Shown piece by piece: positions 40,871 to 50,985 of a DNA stretch of 64,000 nucleotides. The notes beneath the pieces were generated by a model. The model was not told where the DNA came from and did no database searches. It worked only from the letters and a program-made list of their open reading frames with translations. The stretch's first letter is position 1, and every line of letters begins with the position of its first letter. The stretch is taken from the NCBI GenBank assembly GCA_024291935.2, contig CM044306.1, forward strand, positions 18,547,001 through 18,611,000, given 5' to 3'. Source of the stretch: Okapia johnstoni (lineage: Eukaryota > Chordata > Mammalia > Artiodactyla > Giraffidae). The position numbers and the translations under genes were made by a program.

Positions 40871-40930
40871 CCTGGATAGAAATTTTGACTCCATGACAAT
40901 AAAAGAAGTAGTAAAATAATAATAGTAATA

Positions 40931-41048
40931 GGGAATACTCTGGCAGTCCAGTGATTAGGGCTCATTTCTTTTCTGACACAGCCCAGGTTCAAGCCCTGAT
41001 CGAGGCATTAAGATCCTGCAAGACTCGAGTCCTGGCCACTAAAAAAGT
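40931..41048 (+). mobile_element. CHR-type SINE, diverged
   Basis: GAATACTCTGGCAGTCCAGT and GGTTCAAGCCCTGATCGAGG. Confidence 0.7.
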
Positions 41049-42235
41049 AATACAACTCAGAAACCACTCAAGACCCTCTGTTGTCCACACTCCCAACCTC
41101 AAAATATTTTATATTTATAGAACACTTCACAATTTCTACACCCTTTCCCCCATAAGTTATTGCTTTAAATTTCATGACAAACCCTTGAGTTCATATGTAA
41201 GTGTTAGCCCCTTTCTACTGCAGAGGAAGCTTATGCTCAGAGAGTTTAAGTAATTCGTCCAAGGTCACCCTGCCACTATATAGGAAGTGGTGAAATAGGG
41301 ACCCCGGTCCAAGCATCCAGATTCCTAATTCAAAGGGCTTACCACTGTGTTCCTTTGCTTCCCAGAACCTCAGATCCACACAGATCTTGGTGGTTGGCAA
41401 ACGGAGACCACATGTGTCCAGGCTGGCTGGGGAAGAAATGTAACAGGCATTCCCACCAGAGGCAGCAGAGGCTCTGTGACAGCCTTGTTACAGTGATTAA
41501 ATCATCCTGTGTCTGTGACAGATTGGGAAGATTGGGAGGCAGGTGGACTAGGAACCTGGAAGCACCTCTGGGACAGCCCAACCCACATGAACCATCCATC
41601 ACCAGGAACTGTCAGGACCCATGGGCTTCTCCAGCCCCTCTGAGGACCAGACAGCCAGGGGTCCTGATGAGCCAGATGTTATCCCCTGCCATTTGCATCT
41701 AAAATTCCTCATTTCTTGGCAGGAATTGATGGAGGAGGAATAAAGGAGTGGTATAATGGGATTGGCACTTTTAATTCCTTTCTGACCCCCATTTAGGGCA
41801 GCCTCAAGGGGGAAGTTCCCCAAGGGTTAAATGACTTTAGGTGATGAGCATGAATACACTTAGACAACTAGCCAAGAGGTGTCAGAGGCCTGTGGAGGGC
41901 CATTTGGCAGAATCACACTTTTAAACGAATGAATTTATCCTACAAATATATTATCTCACGGGCCAAATGAAGCATTCACAAAGACATTCACTGTAGCACT
42001 TGTCCATGTACCAAACAAATAAATATTATACACTGCAGATATAGCAGGAAACATGTCAAAGTAGTTGCCCTGATGAGCTTTCCTTCCAGAGACGAAATGT
42101 TTATTTATTCATCTAATAAATCTTTAGTGAGCCCCTACTATATGCTAGGCATTGTTCTAGGATAGTGTTGCCAAATAAAATATGGGCTACCTAGCTAAAT
42201 TTGAATTTCAGATAAACACAATTTTTTTTTCATTT
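41049..42235. other. Intergenic with one MIR
   Basis: MIR listed separately. L2-like text is seen at about 42,100-42,170. No gene. Confidence 0.35.
41185..41340 (+). mobile_element. MIR SINE
   Basis: TCAGAGAGTTTAAGTAATTC, then CCAAGGTCACCCTGCCACTA. Confidence 0.65.
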
Positions 42236-42415
42236 TTTTTTATTTTTGACTGTGATGGATCTTTGCTGCAGCACAGGCTCAGTAGTCATGGCTTAGGAAA
42301 AGAATATAAAAAAGAATGTATATATGTGTAACTGAGTCACTTTGCTGTACAGCAGAAATTGACACAATGTTGCACATCAACTATACTTCAATAAAAACTA
42401 AAACAAAACCAAAAA
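42236..42415 (+). mobile_element. L1 3' end
   Basis: AACTGAGTCACTTTGCTGTA, then CATCAACTATACTTCAATAA. Confidence 0.7.
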
Positions 42416-42944
42416 ATTATGTCCCAAATGCCCTGCCCTCTTGGGATAAAAGTATGGGAAATGCTTACAGTAAAAAAATTCACTGTTCATCTGAAATTAA
42501 AATTGAGCTGGAAAGACTGTATTTCAACATAGTAATTCTGGCAACCCTCTTCCAAGAACATTGTTTATAGTTCAGAAACACCTTAAGTGTCCGTCAACAG
42601 GGAACTTGTTAAGTAAATTATAGAAAATCCAAACAATGGGAAATCATTACCCCAAAAATAATAAAGTAGATCTATATGGTGATTTAGAATTATTTCTACA
42701 ATGCAGAGTTAGGTAAAAAGAGGAAAGTTCAAAATAGTATACAAGTTATCTCACCATCTGGTGAAGAAAAAGAAATATGGAGACACGTACATATGTGTTC
42801 AGCAAAGCACAGACTCTCTTGGGAAGGTGCCCAGAGATGGATAACTGCTTGCTTCTGCAGAAAGAGAACAAGAAAACTGGGGGAAAACAACAGTACCCCT
42901 CAGTACTTTGAATTTTGAAATAAATCCATATATTACTTATTTTT
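42416..42944. other. Intergenic, partly L1-like
   Basis: 42,540-42,900 has old L1-like wording (AACACCTTAAGTGTCCGTCA). No gene. Confidence 0.4.
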
Positions 42945-42958
42945 AAACAACTTCTTTT

Positions 42959-43165
42959 GGGCTTCCTTCATATCTCAGTGGGTAAAGAATCTGCCTGCAA
43001 TGCAGGAGACCTGGGTTTGATCCCTGGGTCAGGCAGATCCCCAGGGGAAGGAAATGGCAACCCACTCCAGTATTCTTGCCTGGAGAATCCCATGGGCAGA
43101 GGAGCCTGGCAGGCTACAGTCCCTGGGGTCACAAGGGTCAGACACGACTTAGCATCTAAACCACC
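42959..43165 (+). mobile_element. Bov-tA SINE with perfect duplication
   Basis: Complete head and body. 14-bp duplication AAACAACTTCTTTT at 42,945-42,958 and 43,166-43,179. Confidence 0.93.
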
Positions 43166-43179
43166 AAACAACTTCTTTT

Positions 43180-44384
43180 ACCTGTGTGTGTGTGTTAAGA
43201 TATTTTGACTGGCAGGGTTGCACGATTTTTGGAAAGAATCACCATAGGCTCCCTAAGGGTCTTCGACACAATTTCAGGATGGTCCAGGAGACAGGAGAAG
43301 GGACACAATGACCTTGGAGGGTCACTCAAGTTCAACATCAAAAACCAAGGCATACCTGTAGGACCAGGTACATAATTTTCAGGACCTAATACAACACAAC
43401 AATCCCTTGTCATAAATTATTAAGAATTCCAAAAATGGTAATAGCAGAGCTTTAAATCAAGTATGAGTTCCTTTTATATACAAACAGAGAAAACCCACAC
43501 CACAACTGCTGGTGGATTTCTTTGAATCCGGGAACATAATTCCTCACACAGCCATTTTCCATACTCACCACTGCTCCAGTCATGAGATCAGAAGAGAAAC
43601 CAAAGGAATAAAATAAATATAAATCAAAGCCAACCATGTTAATAAAAGGGGTCTAAGGGTCAGTGTGACAGGCAGAACATTAGAATTCAGATAGCTTTAG
43701 GCTCTTCCCGGACAAATTACACAAATTGCTGTCAGAGGTGTCCCAAGGTTCACACAAAATATGCCTTCTGGCCCATTTAACTCCCATTTCCCGGCAGTAA
43801 ATTATTAACTGAACAAGGTCGAGCTGGTACAGCTGTTGCCCTAACACAGGCCTGACATCCACATGGAAGATGGCTCAATAATTTGTAGTGAAAGTGACCC
43901 GCACTAAATCCATCTCTCCCTGAACTGCAAGGGAAGAATCCTGGATACAGCATCCTGCCTCCATTTGGAACCAGTGCAGAGTCCCCATCGAGGGACTACA
44001 AGGTGACCCTGCAGCCCCAGAGCAGCACCTCATAACCCAGCAGTCAGCGACCTTGTGAGGCCAAGGACACCAGAGCGAGGCGTCCAGTGGGTGAGAAGGA
44101 AAAAGGAGGAGGTCGGGAAAGGAAAGAGAGAGACTCTGGGAAAAGAGAGTACCAGCTGAAGAAGGAGGGATGGAACGATGAAGATGGAAGAAATAACAAG
44201 CTTTTAGACAAAATCTGTGGTTCTTCAGCCTTCTCACCACCACCATCTCAGCTTCTGGAAGTCCTTCTGGTTCTTGAGGCTCAGCTCAAAGGACACTTCC
44301 TCCAGGGAGCTTTCACTGATTGCCACAAAACCATGTTACTACAAAAAGAAATAATAACATTGATGGAGAGTGTACATGCCAGCT
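43180..44384. other. Repeat-poor intergenic block
   Basis: Unique-looking sequence, especially 43,660-44,090. No coding region supported. A possible conserved non-coding stretch, untested. Confidence 0.35.
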
Positions 44385-44750
44385 GCATCGTCTCATTTAA
44401 TCCCCTCAACCCTTTGAAGTGGACACTATTGCTACCCCAGTTTTTCAAAGAAACCAAGGTACAGAGAGGTTTAGTAACCTGCCCAAGGTCACACAGGTGG
44501 CAAATGGTAAAGCTAGAACCAGGGACTTCCCTGGTGATCCAGTGGTTAAGACTTCGCCTTCCAATGCAGGGGATGAGGGTTCAATCCCCAGTCAGGGTGC
44601 TAAGATCCCACATGCCTCACGGCCAAAAACAGAAAGTAGAAGCAATATTGTAATTAATTCAATAAAGACTTTAAAAAAAAAAAAAGCTAGAACCAGAGAG
44701 TCTGACTCCAGAGCTCTCACTTTTCACCACTCAGTGCTACCATTTCCTTC
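44385..44750 (+). mobile_element. MIR SINE split by a CHR SINE
   Basis: Left part CAAGGTACAGAGAGGTTTAG and CAAGGTCACACAGGTGGCAA. The right part resumes after the SINE with GAGTCTGACTCCAGAGCTCT. Confidence 0.75.
44525..44685 (+). mobile_element. CHR-type SINE inside the MIR
   Basis: GACTTCCCTGGTGATCCAGT head and A-rich tail. The 14-bp sequence AAAGCTAGAACCAG occurs on both sides, so the insertion point is clear. Confidence 0.9.
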
Positions 44751-44895
44751 TTCTGCCCCATCTGTGCCCTCCAGTGGCTCAGACTTTGCTTGTGGCTCAA
44801 ATTTCACCTCTCTACTCCCATCTCTAGGACACTGTCTCACCCATACCCCTGTTCCTCCAAGAACCCAACCAATATCTAGCACGTAGTAGGTACTC

Positions 44896-45106
44896 TTGAG
44901 AAGTGAATTTGCCCAGTTGTGTGCAACTCTTTGCTATCCCATGGACTGTAGCCTACCAGGCTCCTCCATCCATGGAATTTTCCAGGCAAGAGTACTGAAG
45001 TGGGTTGCCATTTCCTTCACCAGGGGATCTTCCCGACTCGGGGATCGAACCCAGGTCTCCTGCATTGCAGGCAGACACTTTACCCACTGAGCCACCAGGG
45101 AAGCCC
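44896..45106 (-). mobile_element. Bov-tA SINE with perfect duplication
   Basis: Reverse Bov-A body and head (GAGCCACCAGGGAAGCCC). 11-bp duplication AGTAGGTACTC at 44,885-44,895 and 45,107-45,117. Confidence 0.92.
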
Positions 45107-45332
45107 AGTAGGTACTCAGTAAATATCAATTTCATTTCTTTCTCTCATCAGACACACGTACAGAAAGTACTGCAAAGAGTCGGACATGGCTGAGCAACTG
45201 AGCACACACACACAAGGGAGAAAATATTTACAAATCACATACCCAACACAGGATTCATATCCAGAATGTATAACGAACTCTCATAACTGAACAATAAGAA
45301 AACAGGCAACTTGATTTAAAAAGGAGCAAAAG

Positions 45333-45618
45333 GACTTTCCTGGTGGTCCAGAGGTTAGGAGTCCACCTGCCAGCGCAGGGGACACAGGTTCATCCCTCCT
45401 TCGAGAGGATTCCACACACCACAGGACGATTAAGCCCATGTGCCACAACTACTGAAGCCCACATGCCTAGAACCCCTGCTTGGAAACCAGAAGCCACTGC
45501 AATGAGGAACCTGTGCACCACAGTGAAGAGGAGCCCCCACTCGCAGCAACTAGAGAAAGCCCTCGCGCAGCAACAAAGACCCAGCACAGCCACAAATAAA
45601 TACATAAAAAAAAAAAAT
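45333..45618 (+). mobile_element. CHR-type SINE inside the L1
   Basis: ACTTTCCTGGTGGTCCAGAG head and A-rich tail. 9-bp duplication GAGCAAAAG at 45,324-45,332 and 45,619-45,627. Confidence 0.9.
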
Positions 45619-45706
45619 GAGCAAAAGATATGAACAAGGCTTCACCAAAGAGGAAATAAGGATGGCAAATAAGTACATGAAAAACTGTTCAATATCATTA
45701 GTCATT

Positions 45707-46522
45707 CAGTTCAGTTCAGTCACTCAGTCGTGTCCGACTCTGCAACCCCATGAATCGCAGCACGCCAGGCCTCCCTGTCCATCACCAACTCCCGGAGTCC
45801 ACCCAAACCCATGTCCATCGAGTCGGTGATGCCATCCAACCATCTCATCCTCTGTCGTCCCCTTCTCCTCCTGCCCCCAATCCTACCCAGCATTAGGGTC
45901 TTTTCCAATGAGTCAACTCTTCACATGAGGTGGCCAAAGTATTGGAGTTTCAGCTTCAACATCAGACCTTCCAATGAACACCCAGGATTGATCTCTTTTA
46001 GAATGAATTGATTGGATCTCCTTGCAGTCCAAGGGACTCTCAAGAATCTTCTCCAACACCACAGTTCAAAAGCATCAATTCTTTGGCGCTCAGCCTTCTT
46101 CACCGTCCAACTCTCACATCCATACATGACCACTGGAAAAACCATAGCCTTGACTAGACGGACTTTTGTTGGCAAAGTAATGTCTCTGCTTTTAAATATG
46201 CTATCTAGGTTGGCCATAACCTTCCTTCCAAGGAGTAAGCGTCTTTTAATTTCATGGCTGCAGTCACCATCAGCAGTGATTCTGGAGCCCCCAAAAATAA
46301 AGTCTGACACTGTTTCCACTGTTTCCACATCTATTTCCCATGAAGTGATGGGACCAGATGCCATGATCTTAGTTTTCTGAACGTTGAGCTTTAAGCCAAC
46401 TTTTTCACTCTCCTCTTTCACCTTCATCAAGAGGCTCTTTAATTCTTCTTCACTTTCTGCCATAAGGGTGGTGTCATCTGCATATCTGAGGTTATTGATA
46501 TTTCTCCCGGCAATCTTGATTC
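45707..46522 (-). mobile_element. BovB LINE 3' fragment inside the L1, longest open copy
   Basis: 816 bp, 5'-truncated. A continuous frame of about 200 codons reads through the reverse-transcriptase C-terminus (NNLRYADDTTLMAESEEELK; VMYGCESWTVKKAERQRIDA). The catalytic YADD is present, but most of the protein upstream is missing, so it is not autonomous. 11-bp duplication CATTAGTCATT at 45,696-45,706 and 46,523-46,533. Confidence 0.95.
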
Positions 46523-47050
46523 CATTAGTCATTAGGGAAATGCAAATTTAACCTCTGATGAGATACTACTACACAAGTATTAGAGTGACTAAAACTTTAA
46601 CTGCTGACAGTACCAAAATCTGGCCACGATGTAGAACAACTAGAACTCTCACACATTGCTGGTGAGGATGCAAAATGGAACAGCCACCCTGGAAAATAGT
46701 TTGGCAGTTTCTTATAAAGCTAAGTATATATACATTTACCCCATGACTCGGTAGTCCCACTCCTGGGCATGTATTCTGGAGAAATGAATATTTATGTTCA
46801 CACAAAAACCTGCACGTGTACGTTTATAACATCTCTGTTCATAATTGCCAAAAACTAGAAATAGCCCCAAATGTCTTTGAATGGATCAAGAAACCAAGTC
46901 CATCCAGACAATGAAACATAACTCAGTGATAAAAAGGAACAAACTTTTGGCACAGAAAACCTGGATGGAGCTCAAAGGGACTTACCCTGAGTGAAAGAAA
47001 CCAGTCTCTAAAAATTCCATGCTGTGTAATGCCATTTGTGTGACATTCTC

Positions 47051-47601
47051 TTTTTTTTTTCTTTTTCTTTTTCTTTTAATTGGAGGTTAATTACTTTACA
47101 ATATTGTAGTGGTTTTTGCCATACAATGACATGAATCAGCCATGGGTGTACATGTGTTCCCCATCCTGAACCCCCCTCCCACCTCCCTCCCCATCCCATC
47201 CCTCAGGGTCATCCCAGTGCACCAGCCCTGAGCACCCTGTTTCATGCATCGAACCTGGACTGGTGATCTGTTTCACATATGATAATATACATGTTTCAAT
47301 GCTATTTTCTTAAATCATCCCACCCTCGTCTTCTCCCACAGAGTCCAAAAGACTGTTCTATACATCTGTGTCTCTTTTGCTGTCTCGCATATAGGGTCAT
47401 TGTTATCATCTTTCTAAATTCCATATATATGCGTTAGTATGCTGTATTGGTGTTTTTTCTTTCTGACTTACTTCACTGTGTATAATAGGCTCCAGTTTCA
47501 TCCACCTCATTAGAACTGATTCAAATGTATTCTTTTTAATGGTTGGGTAATATTCCATTGTGTATATGTACCCAGCTTTCTTATCCATTCGTCTGCCGAT
47601 G
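47051..47601 (-). mobile_element. Ruminant L1 3' end inside the old L1
   Basis: T-rich start, then TTAATTACTTTACAATATTG and, upstream in its own sense, L1 ORF2 end fragments (GYIYTMEYYPTIKKN). Imperfect flanking repeat GACATTCTC (47,042-47,050) and GACATCTC (47,602-47,609). Confidence 0.85.
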
Positions 47602-47808
47602 GACATCTCAAATAACAAAACTATAGGGAACAGATCAGTGGTTGCCAAGGATTAGGTATGGAGAAGTGTGGAATAAAGGGATAGCACAGGGAGTTTTTTG
47701 GAATGATGGAGCAATCCTGTATCCTGATTATGGAAATGGTGATATAAAGCTATACATGTGTCAAAATTCCTGTAACTACTCACTAGAATGGCTATAATCA
47801 AAAAGACA

Positions 47809-48096
47809 GAACTTTCCTGGTGGTCCAGTGGTTAAAAAATACGCCTGCCAATGCAGGGGACATGGGTTTGATCCCTAGTTGGGGAAGATTCCACATGCCG
47901 AGGGGCAACTAAGCCTAAGAGCCACAAAACTGAAGCCCGTGCCTCTAGGGCCCATGCTACACAACAAGTGAAGCTTAACGCAACGAGAAGCCCTCACATC
48001 ACAACTAGAGTCGCCCCCACTCACCACAACTAGAGAAAGCCCGCGCACCACAGCAAAGACCCATCACAGCCAAAAATTAATTAAGTAAGTAATTTT
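47809..48096 (+). mobile_element. CHR-type SINE inside the L1
   Basis: ACTTTCCTGGTGGTCCAGTG head. 9-bp duplication AAAAAGACA at 47,800-47,808 and 48,097-48,105. Confidence 0.88.
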
Positions 48097-48311
48097 AAAA
48101 AGACAAATAATAAAAAGTGTTGGTGAGGAGGTGGAGAAACTGGAACCATCATACATTGCTAGTGGGAATGTCAAAGGGGGCAGCCACCCTAAATAGTTTA
48201 GCAGTTCCTCAAAAAGTTAAATATCCAATGGGCTTTTAGATATAAGCCCAAGAGAACAATAGAATATTTCCATAGAAAACTTTGTACACAAATGTTCATA
48301 GCAGTATTATT

Positions 48312-48436
48312 TTTTTTTTCCCTGCCTTTTTAGCCAAGCGGCCTGTAGGATCTTTGTTCCGTAATCAGGGATCAAACTCACACCCCCTGCAGTGGAATAC
48401 CAGAGTCTTAATCACTGGACCTCCAGAGAAGTTCCC
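48312..48436 (-). mobile_element. CHR-type SINE, short, inside the L1
   Basis: T run, GTAGGATCTTTGTTCCGTAA, TTAATCACTGGACCTCCAG. Degraded duplication AGCAGTATTATT versus CAGCATTATT. Confidence 0.8.
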
Positions 48437-48680
48437 CAGCATTATTCTTAATAGCCAAAGACTAGAAACAGCCCAAATGCCCATCAACTGATGAATGGAT
48501 AAACAAAATGTGGTACATGCGGACAGGAATATTATTTAGTCTTTAAAAAGGAATAAAGTACTGATACATGCTACAACATGGATGAATCCTGAAAACATTA
48601 TGTAAGTAAAATAGGCCTGACACAAAAGGCCATATATTGTGTAATTCCACTTATATGAAATGTCAAGAATTATACAAATA

Positions 48681-48858
48681 GGGATTTCCCTTGATGGTCC
48701 AGCTAAGACTCCACACTCCCAATGCAGGAAGTCCAGGTTCAATCCCTGGTCAGGGAACTAGATGTCACATGCTGCAACTAAAAATCCAGCATGCTGCAAC
48801 AAAGATCAAAGATTCCGAGTGCCACAAGCAAGATCTGGCACAGTCAAATAACTGAAAA
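48681..48858 (+). mobile_element. CHR-type SINE inside the L1
   Basis: GGGATTTCCCTTGATGGTCC and GGTTCAATCCCTGGTCAGGG, with CATGCTGCAACTAAAAATCC blocks. Confidence 0.85.
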
Positions 48859-49235
48859 AATATTAAGGGAAAAATAGACAACTACACAGAGATAGAGAGT
48901 AAATCCATGTTTGGCAGGGCTTTGGGGAAGGAATAAATGAGGAATAACTATTAATGGATATGAGGTCTCTTTGGGGAATGATGAAAATGTTTTGGAATTA
49001 GTGGTGATGTTGCATAGCTTTGCAGATATACTAAAAGCCACTTAATTGTGCACTTTAAAGGGTGAATTTTATGGCATGAGAATTATATTGACAAAAAGTT
49101 CATAGAAGTCTAGACCCACAGAAAAAATAATAAATTAAAAAAATCAAATTTAATACAATTAAGTATTATGCCTGGAGGGTAGGAAGCAGGTTCTCACCTA
49201 CTGTGTAAGATGCCTCACACACTAACCATTTTGGA

Positions 49236-49419
49236 CAGGAGTTCCCAAACTTGACTACACCTTGGAACTCCTGGAGGGCGGGGGGTATTTAAAAATTGTA
49301 ATGCTTGGCAACCACCCCTAGATATTCTGATTTAATTGGTCTGGGGTGAAATCTGGGTATTGAGCATTTTTAAAGCTTCCCAAGTAATTCTAACATGCAG
49401 CGAAATTTGAGAACCACTG
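49236..49419 (+). mobile_element. MER5A-type hAT element
   Basis: 184 bp from CAGGAGTTCCCAAACTTGAC to AATTTGAGAACCACTG, with the central GATATTCTGATTTAATTGGT. Close to the usual MER5A length. No clear 8-bp duplication remains. Confidence 0.78.
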
Positions 49420-49498
49420 GCTTAGGAAATAATTGATGAACAACCATTCCCGAGAGCCAAAAGCCAGCCCTCCTCCCCTCCTCCATCTCAGAGCGGTC

Positions 49499-49578
49499 AG
49501 ATCAGATCTGTCCTTGGCAAAGAGAACAGCTACAATCATTCCTGCTGTTCACTGTGCCAGACAGAAACAAATCTGAAC
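49499..49578 (-). ncRNA. MIR2117: microRNA hairpin, MIR2117 orthologue
   Basis: The reverse strand folds into a hairpin. Arms TCTGTC/GACAGA, GGCA/TGCC and GAACAGC/GCTGTTC pair around a loop AGGAATGATTGTA, with a small 4x4 internal loop. The 3' arm at 49,508-49,528 starts UGUUCUCUUUGCCAAGGA and, as I remember human miR-2117, is identical to the mature sequence over its full length; the 80-nt precursor matches well too. Position and strand relative to DHX8 agree with my recollection of human 17q21. The host transcript and promoter are unknown. Expression and processing in ruminants cannot be judged here. Confidence 0.88.
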
Positions 49579-50000
49579 CCTCTTTCCAGTTGCTTAAGGG
49601 CCACTGCTCTCTCTGGCATGGTTGATGAGACCACCAGCAGTTCTGAAGGAGGGTTTGCTCTGCCACGCTCTGCCCCTCCTTCCTCCTCAGACTCTCTCTC
49701 TAGCTGCCTGGGTTAGCAGCTGGGGCTGGGGAAGTGGAGGAGTCCACTTAATAAAAGCATGCTCAGCAGTGTGTAGCAGGCTTTCTGAATGACCTTTCCC
49801 AGGAACATTCATGTTTTCAAAGCTGACTCCCTGCAAAACACAGGCCTGGATTGCTAACGATGGAATTTCAGATGCTAGTAGGCATGATTTTATGGCAGAG
49901 GGTCTCTTCCCTTGACTTTTCCGGCACATGTCTAGATAGGTCAAGCAATCGCTTGACCTGCTGGTTTTCTTTTCTTATTGATTGGATTGATTCATTGAAT
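49579..50000. other. Repeat-poor flank 5' of the microRNA hairpin
   Basis: Unique sequence upstream of the hairpin in its own direction of transcription, containing the AGGTCA palindrome at 49,938-49,959. The likeliest place here for local regulation of the miRNA, although no TATA box or CpG island is obvious. Confidence 0.4.
49938..49959. promoter_or_regulatory. Perfect palindrome of two AGGTCA half-sites
   Basis: AGGTCAAGC, spacer AATC, GCTTGACCT. Reading AGGTCA as a nuclear-receptor half-site gives an inverted repeat with a 10-bp spacer. Function is inferred only. Confidence 0.45.
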
Positions 50001-50002
50001 GA

Positions 50003-50247
50003 TGTATTTATTTTTGACTGGACTGGGTCTTTGATGCTGTGCACAGGCTTTCTCTAGTTGCAGAGTGCAGGGGCTACTCTCAAGTGGTGGTGGATGGGCT
50101 TCTTACTGCAGTGGCTTTTCCTGTTGTGGAGCACTGGCTTAGTTACCCCACAGCATGTGGAATCCTCCCCAGACCAGGGATCGAACACGTGTCCCCTGCA
50201 CTGGGAGGCGAATTCTTAACCACTTGGACCACCAGGGAAGTCCCCTG
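50003..50247 (-). mobile_element. CHR-type SINE
   Basis: Reverse CHR: GGACTGGGTCTTTGATGCTG, TTGTGGAGCACTGGCTTAGT, TGGACCACCAGGGAAGTCCC. Confidence 0.87.
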
Positions 50248-50655
50248 GCCTGTTTTCTTAGAGAGTGAGATCCTAGCTAGCAGCATTCCATTCACTTCAT
50301 GACAGTAGTCTGAATTACAATTTCACTCAGCTATGATTAGGTATTATCTGTGGCATCTACAGATGTTCTAAGCCTCTTGATCTCATACTTCATTGAAAGT
50401 CCTTTTGTATTATCTGTACTTTGTGTTATTATAATGTTGTTTCACGCAGGCAAGTCTTTTCTCACAGTTTTAGTTGCAGATTACAAAAACCAACTCAGGC
50501 AAGCTCAAGCAACAGGGGAGTTTACAATAAAACTACAGGTGGGACCAGGAAAAGGCAAGCCTCAAAGAAAGCAGGAATCTGGGCATCTATGGTCAAGATC
50601 AGGGAGTAGAACCTGGGGCTCCATCCTAGTGGATAGGGAAGTTAGATCTCAAAGA
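50248..50655. other. Intergenic unique sequence
   Basis: No gene or named repeat recognised. Confidence 0.35.
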
Positions 50656-50768
50656 GTAATAATAATCCAACATTAATTGAACATTTACCACACGCCAGGC
50701 ACTGTTCTAAATTCTACATATATTAACTCATTCAATCCTAAGAATAACCCTATAAGGCCATTCTTGTA
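50656..50768 (+). mobile_element. MIR SINE, cut by a Bov-tA
   Basis: AACATTTACCACACGCCAGG and TTAACTCATTCAATCCTAAG. A short continuation may follow the Bov-tA at 50,986. Confidence 0.65.
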
Positions 50769-50771
50769 GTT

Positions 50772-50985
50772 GTTGTTGAGTTGCTAAGTTGTGCCAGACT
50801 CTTTTGTGACCCTATGGACTGTAGCCCACCAGGCTCGCCTGACAATGGAGTTTCCCAGGCAAGAATACTGGGTTGGATTGCCATTTCCTTCTCCAGGGGA
50901 TCTTCCTGACCCAGGGATTGAACCCACATCTCCTGCATTGGCAGGCAAATTCTTTACCACTGAGCCACCAGGAAAGCCTCTGGAA
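50772..50985 (-). mobile_element. Bov-tA SINE
   Basis: Reverse Bov-A body and reverse head (GAGCCACCAGGAAAGCC). Confidence 0.88.

Larger units (their letters stand above)
45205..49110 (+). mobile_element. Old L1 3' region broken by at least six later insertions
   Basis: L1 segments resume in register between insertions: 45,205-45,323, 45,628-45,695, 46,534-47,041, 47,610-47,799, 48,106-48,300, 48,437-48,680 and 48,859-49,110. The last part carries the L1 3' UTR text ATATACTAAAAGCCACTTAA, then GTGCACTTTAAAGGGTGAAT. No intact frame remains. Confidence 0.8.

Noticed and set aside
44087..44653. 188-codon plus-strand frame
   Set aside because: It crosses a MIR and a CHR SINE and has no recognisable domain.
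45921..46532. 203-codon open frame as a host gene
   Set aside because: It is the 3' part of a BovB element with flanking target duplication.
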